Shown: piece after piece, positions 10,455 through 21,168 of the stretch
Layout of the letters: every line of letters starts with the position of its first letter
Position numbering within the stretch: the first letter of the stretch is position 1
Source of the DNA: Manihot esculenta
Lineage: Eukaryota; Streptophyta; Magnoliopsida; Malpighiales; Euphorbiaceae
Direction: 5' to 3'
DNA: 64,000 nt
NCBI RefSeq assembly: GCF_001659605.2
Contig: NC_035161.2
Location: 2,920,343-2,984,342, forward strand
Notes under the pieces: model-generated
The model's database searches: none
Told to the model about the DNA's origin: nothing
What the model saw: only the letters and a program-made list of their open reading frames with translations
Made by a program: the position numbers and the translations under genes

Positions 10455-13400
10455 GTACCGGTGCTCGTAGAAGGGAAGGTAAAGTTGGCTCTCACCTTAG
10501 GTGAAGCACCCAGGACTCGAACTCACCACGAGGTATTTTTAGTGGTCAAACTCCCGTTGAGCTATAATGTGATATTGGGGAGGCCTGCGCTGTTCAACTT
10601 CGAAGCTGTTACTAGCATCAGGTACTTGGCGCTTAAATTTCCAACAGAAGAAGGAGTGGGAATAGTCCGGGGCAGCCAGGAAGAGGCAAGAGCAGTATAC
10701 TTAGCTACAGTAGCAGAGCCGAGCTCCGCTGAAAAAGCTCTTGACTCGGAGGTTCTAGAGGTTCGGGATGAGAAAACAGAGGCCAGGACAGAACCGGTGG
10801 GGGAGTTGGAGATCTTCCCTTTATCAGAAGCAGAGGCAGAAAAAGTCTTCAGTCTCAACGCCGGCCTCACTGAAGAACAAAAAGCTGAAGTCATGGCCCT
10901 GGTCCGAGGTCATGCGTCTAGTTTCGCCTGGAAGCCCTCCGACATGCCTGGAATTGACCCCAGAGTAATGACACACAAACTGAATGTACTCCCCGAAGCC
11001 AAGCCAGTAAAACAGAAGAAGAGAGTAGTGGGAAGAGAGAAGCAGCAGGCCACCAGGGAAGAGGTGCAGAAACTCGAGGAGGCAGGCTTTATTAGGGAAG
11101 TTATGTACCCGCAATGGCTAGCAAATCATGTATTAGTCAAAAAAGCCAATGGCAAATATAGGATGTGCATAGATTTTACTGACTTAAATAAGGCCTGCCC
11201 TAAAGATTGTTATCCACTTCCTGATATTAATAAAATGGTCGACTCTACGGCCGGTTTCGATTATATGTCTTCTTTGGATGCTATGTCTGGTTATCATCAA
11301 ATCCCAATGGAAAGATCGGATGAGGAAAAGACCTCGTTTATAACTGAAGATGGAGCTTATTGCTACAGAGCTATGCCATTCGGATTAAGGAATGCCGGGG
11401 CAACTTACCAAAGATTAATGAATAAAATCTTCAAAAATCAGATTGGCAGAAATGTAGAAGTTTATGTAGATGATATGGTGGTCAAAAGCCCAAATTTCCA
11501 GCAGCACATAGCGGACTTGAGGGAGGTATTCGGGGTATTAAACCAGTACAGAATGAAGTTGAACCCAGCAAAATGTGCTTTCTTTATTAGAGGAGGAAAA
11601 TTCTTGGGATTCATGGTGAGCGGAAAAGGCATCGAGCCCAACCCGGAGAAGGTGGAAGCCATATTGAAAATGCCAGAGCCGACCTGCGTAAGGGACGTCC
11701 AAAGACTAACCGGAAGAGTAGTGGCACTCAACCGATTCATGTCAAGGTCAGCAGAAAAATGCTTACCATTTTTCAAAAAATTGAGGAAGGTGCCAAACTT
11801 TGAATGGACAGAAGACTGCCAAAAAGCTTTCGCAGAGCTTAAGAGATATCTCAGCTCGCCACACGTGCTCAGTAGTCCTATGAAAGGGGAAGAACTCCTG
11901 ATATATTTTGCAGCCTCAGAACAAGCAGTCAGCGCAATGTTAGTAAGGGTGGAAGAAGGGGAGCAGAAACCCGTTTTTTACGTCAGCAAGGTACTCAGAG
12001 ATACCGAGGTCAGATATTCGAACATTGAAAAAATGGCTTACGCCCTATTGCTGGCAGTCCGGAAATTCAAAGTTTACTTGGAAGGCCATCAAGGAGTTGT
12101 GATGATAGACCAACCCTTAAAGAAGATTCTACGCAGGCCGGAAACTTCAGGTCGGATGTTGGCTTGGTCTGTAGAGATCAGCCCTTACTGTCTAGAATAT
12201 CGACCCAGGACAGCTATAAAATCTCAAGCTTTGGCTAATTTCATAGCAGAATGCTCATTCAACGAGGAGCAGGGAGGATCATCCTCAGGGACAACAAGAC
12301 GGGAACGTGAGGGGGAGCCTCATCCAGAATCTAACTGGAAGTTGTATGTAGACGGAGCATCAGGCACTGAGGGCAGTGGTGCTAGAATAATGCTTAAGGG
12401 GCCAGAGGATTTTAAGGTATGTTACGCCTTGCGTCTACAGTTCAAAGCCTCAAATAATGTGACAGAATATGAAGCCCTAATAAATGGGATGTTGGTGGTG
12501 CTAGAAGTGGGAGTAACCGATCTCGAGATAAACAGCGACTCTCAGCTGGTGATCAACCAAGTAACAGGGATGTATCAGGCTAGAGATCCCATTATGCAGA
12601 ATTACCTGGCTAAAGTAAAAACTTTAGAAGCCGAGCTCACAAGTCGAGGAGTAACCATCAGATTTCAAAGAATACCCCGAGAGGAAAATGAGGAAGCAGA
12701 TCTGCTTAGCCGATTATCTAAAGAAGAATTGGAACAGCTTCCCGATGAAGTGTACATACAACATGTCCATATACCTGCTTTTAATAAAACTAACACAACA
12801 TTGCAGGTAGAACAGAGCCCGACGTGGATGACCCCTTACTTAGAATACCTGGAGAAAGGTAAACTCCCCGAGGATAAAGATGAAGCCAAAAAGATAGCAG
12901 CTCGTGCCGCTAACTATCAAGCGATAAGGGGGACCTTGTACAGAAAAGAAAAGTCCAGTCCGTGGCTCCGATGCGTGAGCCCGGAAGAGGCTATGAAGGT
13001 GATGGAAGAAATACATAGAGGCATGTGTGGAGCCCACGAGGGAGGAGGGACATTAGCTAATAAAGTATTCAGGCAAGGGTATTATTGGCCCACTGTTAAA
13101 AAAGAAGCAGAAGAGTTCGTCCGAAGATGCGACGTATGCTAGAGATTTGCTAATGCCATCAAAACTCCAGCCACTCCTCAAGCCAGCATATCCAGTCCAT
13201 GGCCTTTCTCGCAATGGGGAATTGACATCCTGGGACCTTTCCCCAAGACTACAGGGCAAAGGAAATTTGTAGTGGTGGTTGTAGAGTACTTCTCAAAGTG
13301 GCCAGAGGCGGAAGCAATAGCCACAATCACAACTCGAAAGATGATAGATTTTGTGTGGGGACATATCATCTGCAGATTTGGTGTACCCAGAGTGCTTATT

Positions 13401-14060
13401 TCAGATAATGGCAGACAGTTTGATTGCAGCACCTTCAGAGCTTTCACAACGAACATGGGTATCTGGCATAAATTCTCCTCTGTGGCTCATCCTCAAACTA
13501 ACGGCCAAACAGAGGTCACCAACAGAGCCATCCTACAAGGATTAAAAAAGCGACTAGATAGGGCAAAGACAAATTGGGCAGAAGAACTCAACAGCATCCT
13601 GTGGGCACTCCGAACCACCCCTAGAGCACCCACTAAAGAAACGCCCTTCGCACTTGCCTATGGTACAGAGGCCGTAGTCCCAGTCGAGTTGCAGATTCCT
13701 ACTCATCGAGTCCAATTTTCCAGTGAGAGCACTAACGACGACAAGCTAAGAAGCAACCTGGATGCCCTTGAGGAAATCAGGGAAGAAGCTCAAATCCGAA
13801 CTGCCGCCTATCAACAACGGGCAGCACGATACTACAACCAAAAGGTCAGAGAAAGAAGCTTGAAAGTGGGAGACCTGGCCTTAAGAAACCTGGAAGCCAC
13901 AGGAAAAAGGGCGGCAGCTGGTAAGCTAGCACCGACCTGGGAGGGCCCGTTCAAGGTAACAAAAGTAGTCCGGCCAGGAGTATACCGGATTGAAGATATG
14001 CAAGGGAACCAGGAGCCCCACGCTTGGAATATTCAACACCTCAAGAGGTATTTCCCTTGA
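10455..14060 (+). pseudogene. Tat-lineage pol polyprotein (protease tail, RT, RNase H, archaeal RNase H, integrase), one nonsense codon
   Basis: The frame runs from the insertion point of element B to a TGA at 14,058-14,060, with a single in-frame TAG at 13,140-13,142 just after the integrase zinc-finger motif CDVC. A one-base change from CAG explains it, because the homologous position is usually glutamine. Features: ILGRP of the protease end near 10,575; reverse transcriptase with YVDD at 11,463-11,474; first RNase H around 11,880-12,270 with the initial aspartate lost (AASEQ), typical of this lineage; second, archaeal-type RNase H about 12,340-12,720 with YVDGAS, TEYEAL, NSDSQ and EEADLL, so all acidic residues are kept; integrase with WGIDILGP, ISDNGRQF and the glutamate of GQTEV. 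The near-intact frame suggests a moderately recent copy. Coding before 10,455 is absent because of element B. Confidence 0.92.
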
Positions 14061-14214
14061 TATAGTTGTAAAGAAAAACATTGTATTCTGATAAATATGG
14101 AAGAAACAAGTTATTTACACAATGAGATTATCCTTATTTTCATGAATAATATTCCTCCATGAAGAAGAAAGGTAGGTGTACAGGATCCCCTAGATTTCCT
14201 GACACCACAAACCA

Positions 14215-14935
14215 AATTGAGAGCAAAAAACAGCCGGCGGGGCCCCGAGGTCACCCCGGAACAAAAATGACCAGGATCCCGTAAGATCTCCTGGAACAAA
14301 AAACAGCCGGCGAGGCCCCGAGGTCATCCCGGAAATACAAAAATGATCAGGATCCCGTAAGATCTCCTGGAACAAAAAACAGCCGGCGGGGCCCCGAGGT
14401 CACCCCGGAACAAAAATAACCAGGATCCCGTAGGATCTCCTGGAGCAAAAACAACCGGCGAGGCCCCGAGGTCATCCCGGAAATACAAAAATGACCAGGA
14501 TCCCATAAGATCTCCTGGAACAAAAAACAGCCGGCGAGGCCCCGAGGTCATCCCGGAAATACAAAGAAGACCGGGATCCCCTAAGAACTCCCGGGAAAAC
14601 AAAACAAAAAACAGCCGGCGAGGCCCCGAGGTCGTCCCGGAAATACAAAGAAGACCGGGATCCCCTAAGAACTCCCGGGAAAACAAAGCAAAAAACAACC
14701 GGCGAGGCCCCGAGGTCATCCCGGAAATACAAAAATGACCAGGATCCCGTAAGATCTCCTAGAACAAAAAACAGCCGGCGGGGCCCCGAGGTCACCCCGG
14801 AACAAAAATGACCAGGATCCCGTAAGATCTCCTGGAGCAAAAACAACCGGCGAGACCTCGAGGTCGTCCCAGAAACACAAAGAAGACCGGAATCTCCTAA
14901 GAACTCCCGGGAAAACAAAATAAAAAACAGCTGAA
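14215..14935. repeat. GC-rich tandem repeat, about 9-10 units of 72-86 bp, downstream of Tat integrase
   Basis: Each unit contains ACCAGGATCCCGTAAGATCT (or a GGGATCCCCTAAGAAC variant) and CCGGCGAGGCCCCGAGGTCA. Cores recur near 14,233, 14,308, 14,380, 14,454, 14,530, 14,612, 14,698, 14,775 and 14,845, with a decayed unit near 14,927. Long minus-strand open frames here are artefacts of periodicity. Tandem repeats in this position are known for Tat/Ogre elements and can seed satellite DNA. Confidence 0.9.
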
Positions 14936-15727
14936 GAAGGCCTTAAGACCATCTTTAAGCAAAAATTCCCCCTATCACGTGCCGAGACAATTCATAAAAA
15001 TACAGTTCCGACCTCACAAGAAAGATGAGTCCAAAGGCTACCAAAGAGAGGCCAAATTCCGACCTCCCGAAGAAGTTCGGAACACTATAACCAAGAGGCA
15101 CTAAAATTGAGAAATGGTCGCTGACGCTAAGCTGGCTCATATAGCCTAGAAAGAGGTTGAGACAGCAAATAGCCCGGAAAACATCCAGGGGTACGAGAAA
15201 CACCACAGGCCATAAGTATAAAAACCCAAGTAAAGAACAAAGAGCCGAACTCTCAGCTCGGATAGATTCGCCACATAAAAACACTCGAAAACATAGAGGA
15301 AGGCAAATGAAGACGGAGGACCGTGCTCATAACCAAGAAGAAAAGAAAAAGTAAGCCCATACAAGCATATACAGAGTTTAAGGATTTACCCCCTCATCAC
15401 CCATATAATGAAAGGTTGAGGAGGTAAAGGGAGCAATTTGGGAAGAAAGGACCTCAGCTCCATTTCCTGACAAGTCAGAACTAAAAGCAAAAAGGCAGCC
15501 TTACTAATCACCGTTAGAAGGTATATGATCTGACTTCTCATAAGTTCAGAACAGTTAGCTAAGAAACGAGCTCATGACAAAAGGCTAATCTAGTTCAGAA
15601 AAGCTTATGAATAAGAATATACAGTGTAAGCATTACAGTTACGAGAAGGAGAGATAAATTATAAAGCGAAAAATAGTTCAAGTAAAAAGCATTTAAAATT
15701 TCATTAAGAGTACTGGGCTGTTACAAT
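14936..15727. other. Non-coding spacer of the Tat element
   Basis: This is a transition from the tandem repeat to the 3' end of the antisense gene. I see no conserved coding frame. It would form the 3' UTR and downstream region of the antisense transcript. Confidence 0.5.
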
Positions 15728-15899
15728 CTACTTTTCGGACGAGGTCGAAGGAAAGATAGTCCTTAAAAGACGTACATTTGTAAGAACATCCTCGCCTACA
15801 TTATGTTTATTTACAACTGTATCTGAAGGAAGCTCGGCATCCTTTGGGTCAGATGTCCCAGTATCCACAACAGGGGCAATCTCCAACCCTGGATTGAGG

Positions 15900-16370
15900 T
15901 AGGGGTGAGCAGTATTCGGTTCAAACCGAAAAAACCGACCGAACCGAACCGATTTAAAAATTTGGTTCGGTTTTTTATATATTTCGGTTCGGTTCGGTTT
16001 TCAATTTCAAAAATTTTGGTTATTTCGGTTCGGTTCGGTTTTGATCAGAAAAAAACCGAAAAAACCGAACCGAACCGATTAGTAATAATAATATGTTTTT
16101 TCAATAATATATAGAAATTAAATCATATTAAAATTAAAATATTTTAATTAAAATTTAAAATATTAAAAATAAAGTGTAAAAAATAAAAAAATTATTAAAA
16201 ATCGAAACCGATCAAACCGAACCGAACCGAACCGAATTAGACCGGTTCGGTTCGATTCGGTTTCTGACCAAAATCGGTTCGGTTCGGTTTTCATAAACAC
16301 TCAAATTTCGATTTTCGGTTTATTCGGTTCGGTTCGGTTTTGAACCGAACCGACCGAATGCTCACCCCTA
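15900..16370. mobile_element. hAT-type MITE, 471 bp
   Basis: Terminal inverted repeats TAGGGGTGAGCA and TGCTCACCCCTA are flanked by perfect 8-bp duplications GATTGAGG (15,892-15,899 and 16,371-16,378). Subterminal arrays of GGTTCG/CGAACC repeats surround an AT-rich core. There is no transposase. It interrupts the last exon of the antisense gene. Confidence 0.95.
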
Positions 16371-16884
16371 GATTGAGGTCCTCCCCTTCAGATTTGGGGT
16401 TGCCTCCTTCAGACTCAAGGGCTCCCATGTCCTCCCCATTCGGCTCGGATTCTTCTTCGGAAGATACAGCTGACGGGCCTCCAATACGACAGTCCCCTCT
16501 AGGCATAGGGAAATCATCTTCTCCATACAACACTGGCTCACCATCAGAGTCCACTTTAGCCATACGAAGCTTTGCCAGAGGAGTATCAGGAGCATGCCTA
16601 GCCTCTCTTATACCGCAATTGTAACCAGTTACATACATGCAGAAAGCTTTCTGAAGAACAGTAGCTTTCATGTCTGCAGAGGCTAGATATTCGTCAAGAC
16701 GTGTTTCACAGGCCTCAGCTATAAAAGCCTTCAACTCAGGAGAATCCTTGTAGTCCTGAAGGTGAGCTTCACAGGCCTGCTCAATCTTTCTTTTCAGCTC
16801 CTCCGACTCCTGATATTCTGCTAGACACCTCTCGCGTTCTAGCAGGACCTTGCCTTCAGCATATTTCACCACCTCGAGCAGGGC

Positions 16885-18284
16885 TAGGGCTGAGCAGATT
16901 TCGGTTTAAACCGAAATAACCGACCGAACCGAACCGAACTAAAAATTTGGTTCGGTTTTATTTTTAATTCGGTTCGGTTCGGTTTTAATTTTCTGAAAAA
17001 TCGGTGATTTCGGTTCGGTTCGGTTTTAGATTCAAAAATTTCGATTAGACCGAACCGAACCGAAATCACTAAACTACGTCGTTTTGAAATGTACCCTTAT
17101 ATTTGCCCTAAATCTAAAAGCCTGAGTCACGCTACCCATCTCCATTCCACGCCGCCTCACATCACAGATCAAACATGCCTGTGCCTTTCTCTGAGCATTG
17201 AGCTCCACCACTTCCAGCAGTTCCACAGTCCACCGTCCGACCTCCACTCTCCTCCCGACATCGACCGATTAACTGTCGCGGCTAACTTGGGTCATCGATC
17301 TTCACTACGTTGCGGATGCGCGAATTAGCAACGTTGACGACTCCTCACCTCACTGTCGGCGTCGGTCGTCACTCTCCACGGAATCGTCGGCGTCGGTCGT
17401 CACTCTCCACGGAATCGTCGGCGTCGGTCGTCACTCTCCACGGAATCGTCGGCGTCGGTCGTCACTCTGCACGGAATCGTCGGCCATCGCTCTCCAGTCT
17501 ATCGGCTCTCCGCACCATCAACAACTTGGTTGCCCTCGGTCTTCCTCGGTCTTCCTCGGTCCTCCTCGGTCCTCCTCGCTCCTCCCTCCTCACTCCTCCC
17601 TCCTCCCTCCTCCCTCCTCGCTCCTGGCTCCTCGCTCCTCCTCCGTCCTCCTCCGTCCCCGTCCCCGTCCCCAGTCTTCAGTATTGATTTTTTATTTGTA
17701 AAGACAGGTAGGCTTTCTAATTCAGATCCTTTGCTCTATTTCTTGTCATTCTTATGATTCTGTCCTCTTCATACTTTGTTGATGCTCTTTGCCGAGTGGG
17801 TTTTGCAATTTTTATTGTTTGATTAGCTGTGTCTTAAATTTGAGTAATCAGCTCTTCTTTCGATTATTCTTGGTGCTTAACTTTCATGGGTTGGATTTGG
17901 TTTGTTGAGATAAAATCCAATATTTTTTTGATCATTTTTGGTCAAATTGGGTTTTAGCTAGCTGATTTTGCTTTGGGATTGTCATTTTTTATATTGCGCT
18001 GAAATTTCCGTGTAATTTTTGTATTCGTTTGATGTATTTGATGGTTTTGTAAATTAAAATTAAAATATTTTAATTGGATTTTAGAATGAATGTGAAAAAA
18101 AAAGTTTAAAAATCGAATCGAACCGATCGAACCGACCGAACCGAACCGAACTAAATCGGTTCGGTTCGATTCGGTTATTCCTCTTATTCGGTTCGGTTCG
18201 GTTTGTATAAAATTCTAAAATTCGGTTTTCGGTTATTTCGGTTCGGTTCGGTTTTGAACCGAACCGACCGAATGCTCACCCCGA
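16885..18284. mobile_element. Non-autonomous hAT element, 1.4 kb, with foreign GC-rich cargo
   Basis: The ends are TAGGGCTGAGCA and TGCTCACCCCGA, diverged versions of the 15,900 MITE ends, with perfect 8-bp duplications AGCAGGGC (16,877-16,884 and 18,285-18,292). The outer parts carry the same GGTTCG arrays. The middle (about 17,090-17,950) is different: a GC-rich, CT-rich stretch with a 30-bp minisatellite, then T-rich sequence resembling a plant 5' leader and first intron. No transposase is visible. It interrupts the coiled-coil exon of the antisense gene. Confidence 0.9.
17361..17480 (+). repeat. 30-bp minisatellite inside the 1.4-kb hAT element
   Basis: About four units contain GTCGTCACTCTCCACGGAAT followed by CGTCGGCGTCG, the last one diverged (CTCTGCACGG). 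Pyrimidine-rich CTCC runs continue to about 17,660. Confidence 0.9.
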
Positions 18285-20673
18285 AGCAGGGCTGAACATT
18301 TATGTTCCAAAGTCCTGACTTTATGGTTAAGCTGTTGATGGCGAAGTTGGGACTCCTCCGCTGATGAAGCCAGGACTCTGATACGTTCAGAGCTCGTGCT
18401 CAGCTCCTGCTCAAGGACTTTCACCCGAGCTAAGGCCTTCTCCTTCTGAGCATTCACCTCATTCAGGCGAACTTGAAGTCCTTCAGAATCAGCCTTTAAG
18501 GCTTCATATTGGCACTGGACTTCATTCCTCTGACTTACAGCCTCATCTCTTTCCTGAAGAGCCGCTGTCATAGAGGACAGCTGCTTTAAAACTTCCACAC
18601 AACGAACTTCCACCTCAGCTGTCCTCTCATCAGACTCCTGGAGAACCCTGCGAGTACGAGACAACTCTGCTTCCAGGGATTTGGTGTGCTCTGCTGCCTC
18701 AGCCGCTCTGCCTTCAGCTCTTTTAAGGGCCTCCAACGCAGAGTGCAACTCCACCTGGAGGGACTGGGAATGTTCCCGGGCAGCTAGAAGATTGCCCCTG
18801 GCGTCACTGGTGGCAGATATATTCTCCTCCAAGCGCGCCTCTTCAATCCGGCGATCCACAAACTCCCGGAGGGAGTGGTCGCGAGCGTCCACCTCCATAA
18901 AAAGACCCGTCACCTAGTAGGGGAGAACAACCGCCAAAAGAAAGAAATAAAGAAGACCAAAAGAGAGAAAAATAATTTACCATCAAAAGCATCTCCCTGA
19001 TTGTATTCCCGAGCTCTTCACGAGATCGGGATCGGAAGGACGCTTGCTCCTTGGTAGAACTGGCTAAAAAACCAGAAAGGGCGAGCAGGCGTGGATCCGA
19101 GGCCTCTGTAGTTCCGCCGAACATCCGTTCTCTAAGAAATTCGGCGACGGCAGTGGCCGGAGATTGAGAGGTGATGTCCGCTACGTTCAGAGTGTCGTCG
19201 CCAGTAGAAGACAAGGGAGGTACAACTAGAACATCTTTTCCTTTCCCAATAGGAGGAAGGGCAGGAGAAGATCCTTTGGAAGCCCGGGGTTTCTTCTGGG
19301 CACGAGGAGGGGCAGATGTTCCATCAGGCGCTGGACGCTTGTCTCCGGTTTTCCCTACGGGGTCCCCAAACTCAGACCTGACCCCCACAGGGGCAGGGGC
19401 ATCCTTGGCAGGCGCCTCCAAGACGTCATCCTCCACAAGGACGATCTCTTGTCCCTTCCCAGGGGCCTCCTCATCCTCGGTAATGGGGGACTTAAGTTTT
19501 CCCCCTGACACCTCTTCAGAAGAACGGGCAAGACCCAACTGTGCCTGTTCAACGACCTCGGCCTGCTCCACAATGGCTAGAGAGACTCCTCTCACACCCT
19601 CTGAAGAACCTTGAGCAGACTTAGACTCTTCAATAGGCTTAATAGTCAGGGCCGACTTGCCACGACTAGAGGGCGGAGACGACTTAGAGCCTCGGGAGCT
19701 CAGCTTAGGATCTCGAGAAGAAGCCTTAGTAGGAGGTCGGCTAACTTTCTTGGAAGAAGCAACTTGAGCCACCTCTGCAGCGACCTCAGGCACAGAACGC
19801 CCAGCCCGAAGGGCATCAAAAATTGCATGCATATTATCCCGAGACAGGACTAAATTCTTCGGATACCTGATCTCTTCCATCCCAACGACAGAAGCTGCAA
19901 AAACACGAAACTATAAAGGATTAGCGCATTTTACAATATCATTTACAACAAAGAAACAGTCATTGGACGAGGCACTATACCCGTGTCCCGGATATCCCTA
20001 AGGTTAGACACGAACATACACTTCTCGACGTCATACTTCTTTTCAACAGAAGTCAGTCGAAGCAATCCCACCTGCTCAATAAGGCTCAACCGGGGCAGGT
20101 CATTGCAGCCCAGAGGAACATCCTCCCAACTTAGATCCACTTCCCATGATAAGGCGGATTCTAATTTCAGCTCCGCCACAAGGAAATTCTCAACCCATCC
20201 CTTTATGGAATCCTTGTAGCCCGTGAAAAGAGACAACCCACTACGGGGGGAAAAATAATAGAAATTCTGAACCGCCCTAACGAGACGGAAGAAAGTGACG
20301 AACAGACAGGCCGTGGGTGTAAAACCCCAGCTTCGACAGATGGATTCGAAACAACTCATGAACAGAATAGAATTTGGGGATAACATCCGGGGGGTTACTC
20401 CGAAGTATCGGAAAGCCTCTATAAAAAAAGGAGTAAAAGGAAAAGGTAGACCGAAATCCCTCTGTTTGAGAAAAAAGATTATACAACGCCCCCTCTGGGG
20501 ATCCATCAAACCAGGGGGGGAGGGTTTGGAAGAACTATCCTCTCATTTTGGAAAGGCGCTCGAATAAGATACAGTGGAGTATCTAGATACCTCCGAGAAA
20601 TATGTTTATTTATGGTAGAAGAAGTGATATGCGACCTAAGATTAGCGACATCCGGGAGCTTTGAACCCTCCAT

Positions 20674-21168
20674 GGAAGAGCAAAGAAGCGTACCTGAAAA
20701 CGCAATAGGGTGGAAAAAACAGAAGAAGTTGCAGGAAAACAGAGAACAGAAGAGAGCGAGTTTCTTCAGAAAACAGGGAGAATTCGAAGTGAAAGGCAAT
20801 AATGAGATGAAACGTTGTTCTGAGCAGTTTTGTCTTGGAGCGGCGTGATCATTAATTGCTCTCGAAGTTTACCCTCTCAACGGTTAGATAATAACCGGCG
20901 AGAAGGTAAAGGGGCAAGGAGATGACCGCTGGGCTTCTCCACCCCTACAAAGGGCCAGGCCCACGACAATAGCCCATCAGCCGAAGGCCCACACGCTATC
21001 TACATAAGATAAACCCAAATTGTCAAAACCTTGAAACCGAGCTCCAGTCGAATCTCTCCCTCAGGACGACCTGCCACGCAAAATGCACATCATCACCGCT
21101 CAGGCAGTAAAAACTAAGGAAAAAGAGTAAGTCATAGAAAGACCCAAGGAGACAAACAGGGGGAAGCA
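20674..21168. promoter_or_regulatory. Upstream region of the antisense gene and probable polypurine tract of the Tat element
   Basis: There is no gene. Sequence around 20,860-21,000 (AAGGTAAAGGGGCAA, GATGACCGCTGG, then GGCCCA-rich) recurs in diverged form at 22,990-23,130, upstream of the second antisense frame. The tract ACAGGGGGAAGCA immediately before TGATAAAGG at 21,169 could be the plus-strand primer of the element. Confidence 0.45.

Larger units (their letters stand above)
15728..20673 (-). pseudogene. Antisense multi-exon gene of the Tat element (Transposase_28/PF04195-like), disrupted by two hAT insertions
   Basis: The gene reads on the minus strand from ATG at 20,673 (MEGSK) to TAG at 15,728-15,730. 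The N-terminal part (about 20,510-19,950) has the FPFTPFFIEAFRYFG and LSPNS motifs of the plant 'putative gypsy type transposon' family. A low-complexity Ser/Pro/Lys-rich middle follows (19,880-19,170), then a long coiled coil rich in Glu, Leu and Arg (18,913-18,293), and an acidic tail (16,872-16,380, then 15,890-15,728). A clear GT-AG intron lies at 18,980-18,914, keeping phase. Another intron is likely around 19,946-19,896, but its exact sites are unsure. Breaks: hAT insertions at 15,900-16,370 and 16,885-18,284, each leaving the frame continuous if one 8-bp duplicate is ignored, and an apparent frameshift at the G-run near 20,510. Its function is unknown; such antisense ORFs are recurrent in the Tat group. 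Confidence 0.75.

Noticed and set aside
14111..14952. Several minus-strand open frames of 60-150 codons with repeating peptide (e.g. SGPRRLFF)
   Set aside because: They arise from the 72-86 bp tandem repeat; periodic DNA without stops gives repeating peptides on several frames. No start context or independent support.
18681..19853. Plus-strand open frames opposite the antisense gene
   Set aside because: They are shadows of the minus-strand coding sequence, which has the recognisable domain motifs and coiled-coil pattern.
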